From contig NZ_LNBE01000004.1 in NCBI RefSeq assembly GCF_001445655.1, forward strand, positions 992,001 through 1,056,000: a stretch of 64,000 bases of DNA, written 5' to 3'. Made by a program: the position numbers and the translations under genes. How positions within the stretch are numbered: the stretch's first letter is position 1; each line of letters begins with the position of its first letter. This DNA comes from Streptomyces roseifaciens (GTDB lineage Bacteria > Actinomycetota > Actinomycetes > Streptomycetales > Streptomycetaceae). Positions 55,459-63,370 of the stretch are shown here, in pieces. Under the pieces are notes generated by a model, which was given only the letters and a program-made list of their open reading frames with translations, was not told the DNA's origin and did no database searches.

Positions 55459-55614
55459 GGCGGACCGGTGGATGGACCACTGGACGGACCGGCGGACGGA
55501 CTGATGAACAGGCTGATGGCTGGACTGGTGGACGGACCGATGGCTGGACTGATGGCCGGACTGATGGGCGTACCGATGGCTGGACCGATGGACGGATTGA
55601 TCGCCGGACGCGCA
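55459..55614. repeat. 12-bp minisatellite, about 13 units
   Basis: Thirteen head-to-tail units of 12 bp, consensus GMYGGACYGATG, from 55459 to 55614. Units 4-12 are the most regular (for example GACGGACTGATG, GCTGGACTGATG, GACGGACCGATG). The last, degenerate unit ends 12 bp before the ATG of the aminotransferase. Because 12 is a multiple of 3, all frames through it are open, creating spurious 4-residue-repeat ORFs. Confidence 0.92.
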
Positions 55615-55626
55615 TAGTGGGTGGGC

Positions 55627-56667
55627 ATGGAGAGCCTCGCCCCCGCACACTTCGCGCCCGAGACCGTCTACCTCAACACCGCCGCCACCGGGCTCGTGCC
55701 CTCGCCCGCCGTCGCCGCCATGACCGAGGCCGCCACCGCGTTCTCGCTGGGCCGCCCCGGCGCGGAGGACCACTTCCCGGTCGTGGAGGCCGTCCGCGCC
55801 ACGTTCGCCCGGCTCGTCGGCGTGCCCGCCCGGCAGGTCGCCACCGGGGGTTCGGCCGCCGTCTTCTGCGGGCTCGTCGCCCAGTCGCTGCCCGAGGAGT
55901 CGGAAGTCCTCTGCGCGGAGGGGGACTTCAGTTCCCTCGTCAACCCCTTCCACGTGCGGCCCGGGCTCCGCGTCCGCACCGTTCCCCTGGAGAAGATCGC
56001 GGACGCGGTGGGGCCCGGGACCGCGCTCGTCGCCGTCAGCGCCGTCCAGTCGGCCGACGGCCGCCTCGCCGGCCTCGGGGCGATCGGGGAGGCCGCCCGC
56101 GCCCACGGCGCCCGGACGCTCGTCGACGTCAGCCAGGCCGCGGGCTGGCTGCCCGTCGACGCGGGCGCCCACGACTTCACCGTCTGTGTCGGCTACAAGT
56201 GGCTGATGGGCCCCCGCGGCACGGCCTACCTCACCGTCCCCGAGGACCTCGGCGGCCTCACCCCCGTCTTCGCCGGGTGGGTGGCGGGGGAGGACCCCTG
56301 GGACAGCACGTACGGGCAGGTGTCGCTCGCCCGCTCGGCCCGCCGCTACGACGAGAACCCCGCCCTCCTGCCCTACACCGGCGCCCTGGCCGGCCTCCGG
56401 CTCGTGGAGGAGCTCGGGACGGAGCGCATCGCCGCACACGACCGGGCCCTCGCCGACCGCTTCCGCACGGGGCTCGCCGCGCTCGGGCACCGGTCCGCCC
56501 CGGCGGAGGACTCCGCGATCGTCTCGGTCCCCGGCCTCGGCCGCGCGGCGGAGCGCCTCGCGGCGGCGGGGGTACGCGTCAGCGCCCGCGCCGGGGGCCT
56601 GCGGGCGTCCTTCCACCTCTACAACAGCACGGATGACGTGGACCGGTGCTTGGAGGCGCTGGCCTGA
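55627..56667 (+). CDS. Class V aminotransferase (cysteine desulfurase-like)
   Basis: 346 residues, PLP enzyme. [13 protein letters not shown] start, [30 protein letters not shown] (PLP Asp) and Schiff-base Lys in [19 protein letters not shown] (~198). There is no persulfide Cys motif like that of SufS, so it is probably not a housekeeping desulfurase; kynureninase- or isopenicillin-N-epimerase-like roles are possible. ATG 55627 is used; a GTG six bases upstream is in frame. CATAGT at 55612-55617 could be a -10 formed by the end of the minisatellite, giving a nearly leaderless message. Confidence 0.88.
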   Translation: MESLAPAHFAPETVYLNTAATGLVPSPAVAAMTEAATAFSLGRPGAEDHFPVVEAVRATFARLVGVPARQVATGGSAAVFCGLVAQSLPEESEVLCAEGDFSSLVNPFHVRPGLRVRTVPLEKIADAVGPGTALVAVSAVQSADGRLAGLGAIGEAARAHGARTLVDVSQAAGWLPVDAGAHDFTVCVGYKWLMGPRGTAYLTVPEDLGGLTPVFAGWVAGEDPWDSTYGQVSLARSARRYDENPALLPYTGALAGLRLVEELGTERIAAHDRALADRFRTGLAALGHRSAPAEDSAIVSVPGLGRAAERLAAAGVRVSARAGGLRASFHLYNSTDDVDRCLEALA

Positions 56668-56713
56668 GAGGTCGCGGGGCGGGGCGGGGCGTGGGCCGGT
56701 GAAGCCCGGGGGC

Positions 56714-56797
56714 CTTCCCTCCGCCGCAACGGCGATCCGCCACGACGCCGGTACCCGGCGGTGCCCGCGACCTGTCGGTCGGGACGGCACCGCCGGG
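56714..56797. terminator. Bidirectional terminator within a dispersed repeat copy
   Basis: The dispersed element (CTTCCCTCCGCCGC at 56714, GATCCGCCACGACG at ~56735) runs into a 12-bp stem CCCGGCGGTGCC (56754-56765) / GGCACCGCCGGG (56786-56797). It separates the convergent aminotransferase and ectD genes. Confidence 0.75.
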
Positions 56798-56825
56798 CAC
56801 GTCCGGTGGGGGTGCGCGCGGCCGG

Positions 56826-57743
56826 TTACTTCACCGGCGTGAAGTCCCGCGCCCCCACGAATTCAGGGCGGCGTCTCGGGGCCGCGAACGGCTCGACCGC
56901 CGTGTTCTCCACGCTGTTGAAGACGATGAAGACGTTGCTGCGCGGGAACGGCGTGATGTTGTCGCCCGACCCGTGCATGCAGTTGCAGTCGAACCACGTC
57001 GCCGAACCGGCCGCGCCCGTGAAGAGCCGGATGCCGTGCCGTCCCGCCAGCGCGGCGAGCGCGCTGTCCGACGGCGTGCCGGCCTCCTGCATCCGCAGGG
57101 ACCGCTTGTAGTTGTCCCGCGGCGTCACGCCCGCGCAGCCCAGGAACGTCCGGTGCGAACCCGGCATGATCATCAGGCTGCCGTTGGTGTCGAGGTTCTC
57201 CGTCAGCGCGATCGACACCGACACCGCACGCATCCGCGGCAGCCCGTCCTCCGCGTGCCAGGTCTCGAAGTCCGAGTGCCAGTAGAACCCGGAGGCCCCG
57301 AAGCCCGGCTTGACGTTGACCCGCGACTGGTGGACGTAGACGTCCGAGCCGAGGATCTGCCGCGCCCGGCCCACCACGCGCGGATCGCGCACGAGCCGCG
57401 CGAACACCTCGCTGATCCGGTGCACTTCGAACACCGACCGCACGTCCTTCGAGTGCGGCTCGACGACAGCTCTCTCGTCGGCCCGCACCGCCGGATCGGC
57501 GATCAGCCGGTCGAGCTCGGCGCGCAGGACCTGCACCTCGTCCGGCGTGATCATCTCGTCGGCGGTGAGGAACCCGTCGCGTTCGTAGCCCGCGAGACCG
57601 GCCGCGTCGATCGGCCCGGGCGTGCCGGTGCCGGTGCCGGCGCCGGAGGCGGACCCGGACCCGGGCCACACCACGGGGTCACGGCGCGGGACGGCCACCT
57701 CGTGCGTGCCGCGCGTGGGGTAGAGGTCGGTGACCGCGGCCAT
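56826..57743 (-). CDS. ectD: Ectoine hydroxylase
   Basis: 305 residues, Fe(II)/2-oxoglutarate dioxygenase. The signature FYWHSDFETWHAEDGLPRMR holds metal ligands His and Asp; the third His is in FDCNCMHGSGDN. It converts ectoine to 5-hydroxyectoine. Compared with other EctD proteins as I remember them, the linker after WPG is expanded into SGSASGAGTGTGTPG, encoded by GCCGGT repeats at ~57618-57660, probably slippage. ATG lies 3 bp after the ectC stop. Last gene of the operon. Confidence 0.96.
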   Translation of the reverse strand: MAAVTDLYPTRGTHEVAVPRRDPVVWPGSGSASGAGTGTGTPGPIDAAGLAGYERDGFLTADEMITPDEVQVLRAELDRLIADPAVRADERAVVEPHSKDVRSVFEVHRISEVFARLVRDPRVVGRARQILGSDVYVHQSRVNVKPGFGASGFYWHSDFETWHAEDGLPRMRAVSVSIALTENLDTNGSLMIMPGSHRTFLGCAGVTPRDNYKRSLRMQEAGTPSDSALAALAGRHGIRLFTGAAGSATWFDCNCMHGSGDNITPFPRSNVFIVFNSVENTAVEPFAAPRRRPEFVGARDFTPVK

Positions 57744-57746
57744 GGC

Positions 57747-58145
57747 TCAGCCCTCCTCCGTCAGCAGCGGGTAGACGCCGTTCTCGTCGTGGTCCTCCCG
57801 TCCCGTGACCGGCGGGTTGAAGACGCACACGCAGCGGAAGTCGGTCTTGGGGCGCAGGGTGTGCCGCTCGTGGCCGTCGAGCAGGTACATCGTGCCGGGC
57901 GAGATCCAGTGCTTCTCGCCGGTCTCGTCGTCGGTGAGCTCGGCCTCGCCCTCCACGCACAGCACGGCCTCGATGTGGTTGGCGTACCACATGGAGGTCT
58001 CCGTGCCGGCGTAGAGGACGGTCTCGTGCAGGGAGAAGCCGACCCGCTCCTTGGCGAGCACGATCCGCTTGCTCTCCCACGTACCGGACTTGGCCTTGAC
58101 GTGGCGGTCGGTGTTCTCGATGTCCTGGAGGGAACGGACGATCAC
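57747..58145 (-). CDS. ectC: Ectoine synthase
   Basis: 132 residues, cupin fold, exact family length. [16 protein letters not shown] start, [21 protein letters not shown] and [27 protein letters not shown]. Cyclises N-gamma-acetyl-diaminobutyrate to ectoine. GTG 58145 with AAAGGAA 8 bases upstream. The 59-bp gap from ectB contains ACCGGTGCCGGTGCCGGT, another short tandem repeat. Confidence 0.97.
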   Translation of the reverse strand: MIVRSLQDIENTDRHVKAKSGTWESKRIVLAKERVGFSLHETVLYAGTETSMWYANHIEAVLCVEGEAELTDDETGEKHWISPGTMYLLDGHERHTLRPKTDFRCVCVFNPPVTGREDHDENGVYPLLTEEG

Positions 58146-58204
58146 GGGTTGTTCCTTTCTTTCGGTACTACCGGTGCCGGTGCCGGTGGCGGCAACGGTG
58201 GTGG

Positions 58205-59473
58205 TCAGGCCGTCTCGCGGACCGCACGGGCGACGATCCGCAGGCCCTCGTCCAGCTCGTCGGGCGAGATCGTCAGGGCGGGCAGCAGCTTGAGGACCTC
58301 GCCCTCGGGGCCCGACGTCTCCACGAGCAGGCCGAGCTCGAACGCCCGCCGGGCGACCGCGGAGGCCCGGGGCTTGTCGGCGAACTCCAGCCCCCACACG
58401 AGGCCGCGGCCCCGGTAGTGCGCGCCCAGCTCGGGGTGTTCGGCGCAGATGGCGCGCAGCGCCTCCTCGGCCTGCTCGCCGCGGGCGAGGGTCTGCTTCT
58501 CCATCTGCCCGTCGGTCCAGTACGCGTCGAGCGCCGCGGCGGCGGTGACGAAGGAGGGGTTGTTGCCGCGGAACGTGCCGTTGTGCTCGCCGGGCTCCCA
58601 GACGTCGAGCTCCGGGCGGAAGAGGGTGAGCGACATGGGCAGGCCGTAGCCGCCGATGGACTTCGAGAGGGTCACGATGTCCGGGGTGATGCCCGCCTCC
58701 TCGAACGAGAAGAAGGCGCCGGTGCGGCCGCAGCCCATCTGGATGTCGTCCACGATCAGCAGCATGTCGTGGCGCTCGCACAGCGCGGCGAGCCCGCGCA
58801 GCCACTCGGGGCGGGCGACGTTGATGCCGCCCTCGCCCTGCACCGTCTCCACGATGACGGCGGCGGGGGTGTTCAGGCCCGAGCCCTGGTCGGCCAGCAG
58901 CCGCTCGAACCACAGGAAGTCCGGCACCTGGTCGTCCAGGTAGTGGTCGAACGGCATCGGCGTGCCGTGCACCAGGGGGATGCCCGCGCCGGCCCGCTTG
59001 AAGGCGTTGCCGGTGACGGCGAGCGAGCCCAGCGACATGCCGTGGAAGGCGTTGGTGAAGGACACGATCGCCTCGCGGCCCTTGACCTTGCGGGCCAGCT
59101 TCAGCGCGGCCTCCACGGCGTTGGTGCCCGTCGGGCCGGGGAACATCACCTTGTACGGCAGGTCGCGCGGCCGCAGCACGACGTCCTGGAAGGCCTCCAG
59201 GAACGCGCGCTTGGCGGTGGTGCCCATGTCCAGGCCGTGGGTGACGCCGTCGCGTTCGATGTAATCGATCAGGGCGCGTTTGAGGACCGGGTTGTTGTGC
59301 CCGTAGTTGAGAGCCCCGGCGCCGGCGAAGAAGTCCAGGTACGTGTGGCCGTCCTCGTCGTACATCCGGCTGCCCTGGGCCCGGTCGAAGACCGCGGGCC
59401 AGCTGCGGCAGTAGCTGCGCACCTCCGACTCCAGGGTCTCGAAGACGCTGAGGGCGGGCGGGGTGATGGTCAT
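58205..59473 (-). CDS. ectB: Diaminobutyrate-2-oxoglutarate transaminase
   Basis: 422 residues, class III aminotransferase. [47 protein letters not shown] and PLP Lys in [15 protein letters not shown] (~268). Makes diaminobutyrate from aspartate semialdehyde and glutamate, and so competes with dapA for the same precursor. ATG 59473 with AGGAGC upstream. Confidence 0.97.
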   Translation of the reverse strand: MTITPPALSVFETLESEVRSYCRSWPAVFDRAQGSRMYDEDGHTYLDFFAGAGALNYGHNNPVLKRALIDYIERDGVTHGLDMGTTAKRAFLEAFQDVVLRPRDLPYKVMFPGPTGTNAVEAALKLARKVKGREAIVSFTNAFHGMSLGSLAVTGNAFKRAGAGIPLVHGTPMPFDHYLDDQVPDFLWFERLLADQGSGLNTPAAVIVETVQGEGGINVARPEWLRGLAALCERHDMLLIVDDIQMGCGRTGAFFSFEEAGITPDIVTLSKSIGGYGLPMSLTLFRPELDVWEPGEHNGTFRGNNPSFVTAAAALDAYWTDGQMEKQTLARGEQAEEALRAICAEHPELGAHYRGRGLVWGLEFADKPRASAVARRAFELGLLVETSGPEGEVLKLLPALTISPDELDEGLRIVARAVRETA

Positions 59474-59489
59474 GGGGGTGCTCCTGTCG

Positions 59490-59606
59490 GTGCGTGAGGG
59501 TTCTCAGGGCGTGAGGGTTCTCGGGGCGTGAGCGGTCTCAGGGCGTGAGGGTTCTCGGTGCGTGCGGGGGCCTCAGTGCGTGCGGGGCCTCAGTGCGTGA
59601 GGGGGC
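59490..59606. repeat. ~17-bp tandem repeats between ectA and ectB
   Basis: About seven imperfect units of the form CTCAGGGCGTGAGGGTT (plus strand) fill the ectA-ectB gap and run into the last codons of ectA. Each unit contains the complement of the ectA end (CTCACGCACTGA), so the array looks like repeated duplication of the ectA 3' end, with a stop codon in each copy. Confidence 0.85.
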
Positions 59607-60159
59607 CGATGCGGTGCAGGACCTCGGGGTCGTGCCCCGTCTCGGGGAACAGCCCGCCGTGGAAGAGGACTTCGCGCTCCACGGGCGCGCCGTGCCGCTC
59701 GGCGAAGGAGGCGAACAGGCGGTTGGAGGCGGTGTTGCCGGGCGTGACGGTGGTCTCGATCCCGTCGATGCCGGTCTCGCTCTCGCGGGCGACGCGTGCG
59801 ACGAGGCCCTCCAGCAGCGCGGCGGCCAGGCCGCGGCCGCGGTGCGGGCGGTCCACGGCGACCTGCCACACCACGAGGGTGCGGGGGCGGGCCGGCCGGA
59901 CGTAGCCGGTGATGAAGCCGGCGGGCTCCCCGTCGCCGGTGCGGCGGGCCACGGCCGAGGTGGCCGCGAAGTCGCGGCACCACAGCAGGTAGCTGTACGA
60001 GGAGTTGAGGTCCAGGGTTCCCGAGTCGCGGGCGATGCGCCAGATCGCGGCTCCGTCCTCGACGCGCGGGACGTCGAGGGTGAGGTCCTCCGGCAATTCC
60101 GGGAATTCCCGGAGGGAGGCGGGACGGGCACGTGCAAGGTCTGCTTGTGCTGCGGTCAT
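59590..60159 (-). CDS. ectA: Diaminobutyrate acetyltransferase
   Basis: 189 residues, GNAT family. DGAAIWRIARDSGTLDLNSSYSYLLWCRDF is the EctA hallmark and VAVDRPHRGRGLAAALLEGL the acetyl-CoA loop. Acetylates diaminobutyrate at the gamma amino group. ATG 60159; no purine-rich ribosome site precedes it (AAATTCCCTCCGC), but a hairpin does. First gene of ectABCD, the compatible-solute pathway that is salt- and heat-induced in Streptomyces. Confidence 0.96.
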   Translation of the reverse strand: MTAAQADLARARPASLREFPELPEDLTLDVPRVEDGAAIWRIARDSGTLDLNSSYSYLLWCRDFAATSAVARRTGDGEPAGFITGYVRPARPRTLVVWQVAVDRPHRGRGLAAALLEGLVARVARESETGIDGIETTVTPGNTASNRLFASFAERHGAPVEREVLFHGGLFPETGHDPEVLHRIGPLTH

Positions 60160-60581
60160 GCGGAGGGAATTTACCGATGCGGATCGGAAATCGCATCGGG
60201 GGTCCGGGTTACCCGGGGGTGGGTGGTTGTGTTATCGCGCGGAGGCGCGGGGGCGCGCAAAGCGGGTGTGGGATGGGATGGTTTGCCCGTTAATATCCGG
60301 GCAAATCGCAGACTGTGTGGAGTACGTCACAAGTGATCGCTGGGGTCGCGAATTCGTTTGCGGAAGCGTAAGGAAAATGCTGCGTTTAGGGTGCGGAAAA
60401 GCGGGCATGAGAATGCGCGGAGAGTTGTCTCCGGAATTATCGGAGAGGAGTTCCGGGGAATTGCCCGGGGCGGTGCCCGGCCGCGCCGGCCGAGGGTCCG
60501 CCGGGCATCGGCGGCGACCCGGCCGAGCCCCGGCGACGGCCCCTTGGCGGGCGGGAGGAGCGGGCTCGTACAGTGCGGTCC
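60160..60581. other. Divergent ect / amidohydrolase control region
   Basis: 422 bp with no gene and a clearly lower GC content at 60280-60450. Three inverted repeats stand out: CCGATGCG/CGCATCGG (60174-60199), TTTGCCCG/CGGGCAAA (60282-60305, AT-rich loop TTAATATC) and TCTCCG/CGGAGA (60428-60446). These are likely regulator sites or RNA structures for the osmotically controlled ect operon and the divergent hydrolase. I cannot place a confident promoter. Confidence 0.6.
60174..60199 (-). promoter_or_regulatory. Inverted repeat just upstream of ectA
   Basis: CCGATGCG and CGCATCGG, 8-bp perfect arms, 10-bp centre, ending 15 bp before the ectA ATG. It could be an operator, or a hairpin in the leader that hides the translation start, which has no good Shine-Dalgarno sequence. 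Confidence 0.5.
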
Positions 60582-61682
60582 ATGAGCGACAGTGGGGTGC
60601 TGCACATCAAGGGGCGGGTGCTCGTCGGCGCGGACCCGGACGGCGGGGTGCGCGACGAGCTGTGGGCCGTCGACGGCCGGATCACCTTCGAACGGCCGGT
60701 GGGGGCGCGGGACGTCACCACCGTCGAGGGCTGGGCACTGCCCGGCCTCGTGGACGCGCACTGCCACGTGGGCCTCGACGCCCACGGGCCGGTCGACGAA
60801 TCCACCGCCGAGAAGCAGGCGCTCACCGACCGGGACGCGGGAGCGCTGCTGCTGCGCGACGCCGGCTCCCCCTCGGACACGCGCTGGATCGACGACCGCG
60901 AGGACCTGCCGCGCATCATCCGCGCCGGGCGCCACATCGCGCGCACCCGCCGGTACATCCGCAACTACGCGCACGAGATCGAGCCCGACGACCTCGTCGC
61001 GTACGTGGCGCGGGAGGCGCGGCGCGGGGACGGGTGGGTCAAGCTCGTCGGCGACTGGATCGACCGCGAGACGGGCGACCTGTCCTCCTGCTGGCCGCGC
61101 GGGGAGGTCGCGGCCGCGATCGCCGAGGCGCACCGCCTCGGGGCGCGCGTGACCGCGCACTGCTTCGCGGAGGAGTCGCTGGCGCCGCTCGTGGAAGCGG
61201 GCATCGACTGCATCGAGCACGCCACCGGGCTCACCGAGGAGACCATCCCGCTCTTCGCCGAGCGCGGGGTCGCCATCGTGCCGACGCTCGTCAACATCGC
61301 GACGTTCCCGCGGCTCGCGGACGGCGGCGAGGGCAAGTTCCCGCGCTGGGCGGACCACATGCGGCGCCTCCACGCCCGGCGCTACGAGACGGTGCGGGCG
61401 GCGTACGACGCGGGCATCCCGGTCTTCGTCGGCACGGACGCGGGCGGCTCCCTCGCCCACGGCCTCGTGGGCCAGGAGGTGGCCGAACTCGTCAAAGCCG
61501 GCCTGCCCCCGCTCGCGGCCCTCTCGGCCACCACGTGGTCGGCCCGATCCTGGCTCGGCCGCCCGGGCCTGGAGGAGGGCGCCCCGGCGGACATCGTCGT
61601 CTACGAGACGGACCCGAGGACGGACGTGAGAGTCCTGGGCTCACCGAAGCGGGTGATCCTGCGGGGGAGGGTGATCCGCTGA
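60582..61682 (+). CDS. Amidohydrolase (imidazolonepropionase/prolidase-like)
   Basis: 366 residues, metal-dependent amidohydrolase: LPGLVDAHCHVGL (H-x-H), VTAHCFAEES (third His), IEHATGLTEET (fourth His), and the catalytic Asp in VFVGTDAGGSLAHG. C-terminal GRPGLEEGAPADIVVYETDPRTDVRVL is the usual beta-sandwich return. Substrate unknown; members hydrolyse cyclic imides, dipeptides or toxins. ATG 60582 with GGGAGGAG ~20 bases upstream. Divergent from ectA. Confidence 0.87.
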   Translation: MSDSGVLHIKGRVLVGADPDGGVRDELWAVDGRITFERPVGARDVTTVEGWALPGLVDAHCHVGLDAHGPVDESTAEKQALTDRDAGALLLRDAGSPSDTRWIDDREDLPRIIRAGRHIARTRRYIRNYAHEIEPDDLVAYVAREARRGDGWVKLVGDWIDRETGDLSSCWPRGEVAAAIAEAHRLGARVTAHCFAEESLAPLVEAGIDCIEHATGLTEETIPLFAERGVAIVPTLVNIATFPRLADGGEGKFPRWADHMRRLHARRYETVRAAYDAGIPVFVGTDAGGSLAHGLVGQEVAELVKAGLPPLAALSATTWSARSWLGRPGLEEGAPADIVVYETDPRTDVRVLGSPKRVILRGRVIR

Positions 61683-62176
61683 CCGCGGAGCACCGGGCGA
61701 CCTGCGGTCGGCTTGGCCCGGGGGGCCGGGGGGTCGGCGTGTGCCCGCCGGGCTCGGTAACTTCCCTCCGCCGCGGCGGTGATCCGCCACGACGGTGCTG
61801 CCCGGCGGTGCCTGGCCTCCCTGGGGTCGGTTTGGCACCGCCGGGGGCGTTCGGTGGGGGTTGCGCGCCGTGGCGGCGGGGAGAGGGGCGTGGCCCGGTT
61901 GGTGTGGCGGGCTGCTTCGGCGTGGCTCCGGGCCGGGCAACTTTCCTCCGCCGCGGCGGTGATCAGCCACGGCGGTGGTGTCCGGCGGTGCCTGACGACC
62001 TGCGGTCGGGTCGGGGAGCAGGGCGTGCCCGCCGGGCTCGGTAACTCCCCCCCCCCGCGGCGGTGATCCGCCACGACGGTGGTGCCTGGCCCGCCTGGGG
62101 TCGGGACGGCGCCGCCGGGGGGCGCTGCGGCGGTGCAGGAGTTGCTGCCCGGCTGGTGGCGTGGGCGGCGTAGGTG
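61683..62176. repeat. Cluster of three dispersed repeat copies
   Basis: 494 bp without a gene, made mainly of repeat copies. Copies begin CTTCCCTCCGCCGCGGCGGTG at 61761 (core shown in part), at 61941 and at 62049, each followed by GATC[CA]GCCACG[AG]CGGTG and a CCGGCGGTGCC-type arm. GTGCCCGCCGGGCTCGGTA precedes the copies at 61741 and again at ~62025. The stem CCCGGCGGTGCC (61801-61812) / GGCACCGCCGGG (61834-61845) can act as terminator between the convergent genes. Confidence 0.8.
61801..61845. terminator. Stem-loop within the first repeat copy
   Basis: 12-bp perfect stem CCCGGCGGTGCC / GGCACCGCCGGG, the same stem as at 56754-56797, between the convergent amidohydrolase and symporter genes. 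Confidence 0.6.
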
Positions 62177-63127
62177 TTAGGGGTGGGGGCGTCTTGACAT
62201 CCAGGCTGCTACCGCCGCGCCCGACACGTTGTGCCATACCGAGAAGATCGCCGCCGGCAGCGCCGCCGCCGGGCTGAAGTGGGCCGTGGCCAGTGACGCC
62301 GCCAGGCCCGAGTTCTGCATGCCGACCTCGAAGGCCATGGCCCGGCTCGACGGGCGGCCGAGCCGGGCGAGCCGGCCCGCCGCGTAGCCGAGGGCGAGGC
62401 CGAGGCCGTTGTGGAGGACGACGGCGAGGAGGACGAGCGCGGCCGCGTCCTTGATGCGGGACGCGCTGCCCGAGACCACGATGAGGACGAGGACGGCGAT
62501 CGTCAGCGCCGAGAGCGCCGGCAGGGCGCGCAGCACCTTGCCGATCCACCGCCCCGCGGCCATCCGCACGAGCGCCCCGCCGAGCACCGGCACGAGCACG
62601 GTCTTGAGGATGTCGGTGAGCATCGCGCCCGCGTCCACGTCCAGGAACCGGTCCGCCAGCAGCAGCGTCAACGGCGGGGTGACGAGCGGCGCGACGAGCG
62701 TGGAGACGGTGGCGACGGACACGGACAGGGCGACGTCCCCGCGCGCGAGGTACGTGACGACGTTGGACGCCGTCCCGCTCGGCGCGCAGCCGACGAGGAT
62801 CACCCCGGCGGCCAGCTGCGGCGGCAGCCCGAGCACCGTGGCGATCAGCCAGCCCAGCCCCGGCATGATCACGTAGTGGGCGACGAGGCCGAGCCCGACC
62901 GCCCAGGGCCGTTTGGCGACGGCGCGGAAGTCGTCGCCGGTGAGCGTGAGGCCCATCGTGAACATCACGACGCCCAGCAGCCAGGGCACGGCGGGCGCCC
63001 AGCCGGTGAAGTGGGAGGGTGCGGCGAGCCCCACCCCTCCGGCGGCGAGGACGAGCAGGGGGAACACGGTGACAGCCAGCCGCGCCGTCCGGTCGGCGGC
63101 TGTCGGGGCTATCCGCGGGGTCGACAT
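62177..63127 (-). CDS. Bile acid:sodium symporter family transporter
   Basis: 316 residues with about ten membrane helices (BASS/SBF family). VMFTMGLTLTGDDFRAVAKRP and the sodium-site motif AFEVGMQNSGLAASLATAHF are typical, as is VILVGCAPSGTASNVVTYLARGD. Bacterial members carry small organic acids (pantoate, pyruvate-type) or sulfonates with sodium; the substrate here is not predictable. Ends in TAA, rare for this GC content. Located next to ect, but no clear functional link. Confidence 0.9.
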   Translation of the reverse strand: MSTPRIAPTAADRTARLAVTVFPLLVLAAGGVGLAAPSHFTGWAPAVPWLLGVVMFTMGLTLTGDDFRAVAKRPWAVGLGLVAHYVIMPGLGWLIATVLGLPPQLAAGVILVGCAPSGTASNVVTYLARGDVALSVSVATVSTLVAPLVTPPLTLLLADRFLDVDAGAMLTDILKTVLVPVLGGALVRMAAGRWIGKVLRALPALSALTIAVLVLIVVSGSASRIKDAAALVLLAVVLHNGLGLALGYAAGRLARLGRPSSRAMAFEVGMQNSGLAASLATAHFSPAAALPAAIFSVWHNVSGAAVAAWMSRRPHP

Positions 63128-63237
63128 ACGGCGGCACCTTAGCGATCAAGCCCGCCTCCCGAACAGGGGTTACGCCAGTGACGAGGATCAACTCCCGCGC
63201 CCGGCGAATCGAAAGCCGTTGCGGAAACAACCCGTTG

Positions 63238-63272
63238 GGGTGAACTGCCCTCGGGGGGACGCCCCTTCACCC
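63238..63272. promoter_or_regulatory. GGGTGAA...TTCACCC inverted repeat before the surface protein
   Basis: GGGTGAA (63238-63244) and TTCACCC (63266-63272) are arms of an inverted repeat in the 243-bp divergent gap. GGTGAAC is also the complement of the PhoP core GTTCACC, but no second unit at 11-nt spacing is present. Low confidence. Confidence 0.3.
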
Positions 63273-63370
63273 TCCGGGGGTCAAATATGGCGGGGTCCCA
63301 GCCGCCGGCGCGAGCTGTCCCCCGTCGACCGCGCCGGCGGCGCCAGCGCTCCCGTGGGGGTTCCACGCAC

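Noticed and set aside
55459..55614. CRISPR array
   Set aside because: Units are contiguous 12-mers with no spacers, and no cas genes are present.
55432..55648. Repetitive peptides read through the 12-bp array (SVRP-, IGPA- or HQSS-type repeats)
   Set aside because: All frames stay open because the unit is a multiple of three. None has a ribosome site or a conserved extension, so I treat the array as non-coding.
60358..60585. Small basic ORF (75 codons) in the ect control region
   Set aside because: Arg/Gly-rich with no ribosome site, and it ends inside the amidohydrolase start region; composition is that of non-coding DNA.
60005..62044. A 679-codon plus-strand frame around the amidohydrolase
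   Set aside because: It is a shifted frame of the amidohydrolase and of the repeat cluster, Arg-rich and without family features.
63239..63245. PHO box (GGTGAAC) before the SCO1860-like gene
   Set aside because: Only a single core is present, without the 11-nt-spaced second unit required for PhoP binding.
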